Assembly: GCA_023256455.1 (NCBI GenBank)
Contig: JAGDXN010000001.1
Location: 18,808-39,961 of the forward strand
Length of the DNA: 21,154 nt
Reading direction: 5' to 3'
Origin: Cuniculiplasma sp.
GTDB taxonomy: Archaea; Thermoplasmatota; Thermoplasmata; Thermoplasmatales; Thermoplasmataceae
Both the position numbers and the translations under genes were made by a program. The notes below the pieces were generated by a model, which was not told where the DNA came from, did no database searches, and was given only the letters and a program-made list of their open reading frames with translations. Below, piece by piece: positions 20,121-21,154 of this stretch. The first letter of the stretch is position 1; every line of letters starts with the position of its first letter.

Positions 20121-20135
20121 ATCTTTTAAAAGATC
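20120..20135. promoter_or_regulatory. Perfect 16-base palindrome over the promoter of the five-helix membrane protein
   Basis: GATCTTTTAAAAGATC is a perfect 8+8 palindrome. Its centre (TTTTAAAA) can serve as TATA box for the gene starting at 20165, giving RNA from about 20155. A dimeric repressor bound here would compete with TBP, so it is a candidate operator-promoter. Confidence 0.45.
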
Positions 20136-20164
20136 AGTAGATTTTATGCATTATCATCAAATGA

Positions 20165-20761
20165 ATGATAAATTTTGAAAAATGGTTAAAAACTTTGAAA
20201 TACTGTGCCCTTACGTCTAAACTGATTGATAAATCCTTTGAGTATATAATCGGAATATTTGCATTTCTGTTTCCGTTGCTTCCCACATACATTTTGGGAA
20301 GACTTGTGGCAAGAAGCAGGTATGCCTATGCCTTCATACCTCTTAACCTGGCAGTATCCTTTGGAATATTTTACATCACAAGCCTCTTTTATAAAGTTTC
20401 CAGCCTGACCTTTTTATTTTACGGCCTTATACCCTATGCTGTCATATTTGTACCCTTGATGATGTATGTAATGGTATACAGGAGAAAGAACAGTTTTTCC
20501 ACGGGCCGATGGGATGTTAAGCGGGCTCTGATGCATCACAAGGCAATTTATATATCATCCATTTTGTTCTATATATTCTCACTCTTCTTTGTGGAATCCT
20601 ATAGTTTCAAGCTGCCTGACTCCCTTTCAAACTATATCTTCTACATTTTCACAGGAGCACTGACTCTTTACTATCTTGTCATTGGATTTGGAATTGCAGG
20701 TGTGGGAATGGAGATTAAAAAAGAGGGGAAAAGAAAAGATGGACTGGCAGATCTGGATTAA
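20165..20761 (+). CDS. Five-helix membrane protein, unknown function
   Basis: A 198-residue integral membrane protein with about five transmembrane segments (roughly 27-47, 55-76, 81-104, 126-144 and 155-181), a short positively charged loop (YRRKNSFSTGRWDVKR, 105-120), and a charged tail (KKEGKRKDGLADLD). No family motif is recognised. The ATG at 20165 follows the palindromic promoter. The stop codon overlaps that of the convergent acetamidase gene by 4 bases (TTAA read from both strands). The protein is likely real from its hydrophobicity pattern and clean frame. Confidence 0.75.
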   Translation: MINFEKWLKTLKYCALTSKLIDKSFEYIIGIFAFLFPLLPTYILGRLVARSRYAYAFIPLNLAVSFGIFYITSLFYKVSSLTFLFYGLIPYAVIFVPLMMYVMVYRRKNSFSTGRWDVKRALMHHKAIYISSILFYIFSLFFVESYSFKLPDSLSNYIFYIFTGALTLYYLVIGFGIAGVGMEIKKEGKRKDGLADLD

Positions 20762-21154
20762 AGATCAAAGTAAATGCCAGCCTTTTCCAAAATTGAAAGA
20801 TCCATACACATATTGACAACAAAATTTGGCTCGTCCACAATTTCCCTTATGGAAAGATTCCCTGCAACACTCATGAGAATATAACTTTCCTCAGGGCTGA
20901 GATTTTTTCCTTCCAAAATATGAATCATTGAGAGTACGGCATCTCTTGAAGCACCATAAAGGTCATTTCCTATCCCGGATGTACATAGCCTTCTCCCAGA
21001 ATCTTGAATCTGACCGGTTACAACAGGCATATGGTATTTTTCTTTCAATAACCTTATCCTCACCTCAATTTCTGCAGACGTTTCAATGGCTGTTCCACAG
21101 ACTTCACCATCACCCTGATGGCCATGGGGATCTCCAAAGGAAAGCATTGCGCCT
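20758..21154 (-). CDS. Acetamidase/formamidase, C-terminal part (cut by right edge)
   Basis: The C-terminal roughly 130 residues of an FmdA/AmdA family amidase, which hydrolyses formamide or acetamide to ammonia and formate or acetate. The family block GDPHGHQGDGEVCGTAIE is at the left of the visible part, followed by a typical C-terminal helical region (for example SPEESYILMSVAGNLSIREIVD). Full-length relatives have about 300 residues, so the N-terminal half lies beyond the window. An internal ATG at 21145-21147 is not the start, because the frame runs open to the edge with residues (GAML) that fit the family. It ends against the membrane protein gene with a 4-base overlap of stop codons. 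Confidence 0.9.
   Translation of the reverse strand, partial: GAMLSFGDPHGHQGDGEVCGTAIETSAEIEVRIRLLKEKYHMPVVTGQIQDSGRRLCTSGIGNDLYGASRDAVLSMIHILEGKNLSPEESYILMSVAGNLSIREIVDEPNFVVNMCMDLSILEKAGIYFDL

Overview
The window looks like a chromosomal segment from a Thermoplasmatales-type euryarchaeon (relatives: Thermoplasma, Ferroplasma, Picrophilus, Cuniculiplasma). The evidence is a complete tricorn protease, an archaeal XerA recombinase, an XPD/Rad3 helicase with four iron-sulfur cysteines, an isoprenyl diphosphate synthase, AlaX, a 3' fragment of archaeal RNase P RNA, AT-rich codon use with many AGG/AGA/ATA codons, and TATA-like boxes about 22-30 bases before many start codons, which suggests mostly leaderless mRNAs. 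The genus cannot be fixed from the sequence alone. The window is dense, mostly housekeeping DNA. I see no insertion sequence, CRISPR array, tRNA or rRNA.

Layout. Positions 1-70 hold the 3' end of RNase P RNA, followed by a 63-residue zinc-ligand protein that overlaps a family 2 glycosyltransferase gene at TGATG. On the minus strand at 1074-4024 lie a four-helix membrane protein, a small unknown protein, an ABC1/UbiB atypical kinase and a ferritin-like helical protein. Ribulose-phosphate 3-epimerase (4173-4814) converges on a medium-chain dehydrogenase/reductase. Tricorn protease (5892-9017) and XerA (9105-9998) follow on the plus strand, and XerA converges on a prenyl diphosphate synthase. 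That synthase gene is divergent from RNase HII. A TPR protein and XPD helicase form a TAATG-overlapping operon (11920-14525), followed by a metallo-beta-lactamase-fold hydrolase and a GNAT acetyltransferase. The minus strand then carries a sugar-phosphate nucleotidyltransferase, an alpha-oxoamine synthase (2-amino-3-ketobutyrate CoA ligase-like) and AlaX. A 515-base AT-rich gene-poor region (18894-19408) separates these from a probable surface protein (DUF4382-like), a short ORF resembling the start of a flippase, a five-helix membrane protein, and an acetamidase/formamidase gene cut by the right edge.

Functional groups. RNA processing and translation quality: RNase P RNA, RNase HII, AlaX. 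DNA maintenance: XerA, XPD, RNase HII. Peptide turnover: tricorn. Lipid and envelope: prenyl synthase, glycosyltransferase, nucleotidyltransferase, UbiB-like kinase, surface protein. Carbon and nitrogen metabolism: Rpe, the dehydrogenase, KBL, acetamidase.

The most notable points for a second look are: all five convergent gene pairs overlap at their 3' ends; several perfect or near-perfect palindromes sit on promoters; a TPR protein is translationally coupled to XPD; some metal sites have unusual ligands (AlaX Asp for Cys, a dehydrogenase with Asp in the structural zinc site and no catalytic zinc, a rubrerythrin-like protein without its histidines); a nucleotidyltransferase carries a cupin-like tail; and two very short ORFs lie near the right end. 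No clearly new multi-gene system was found.
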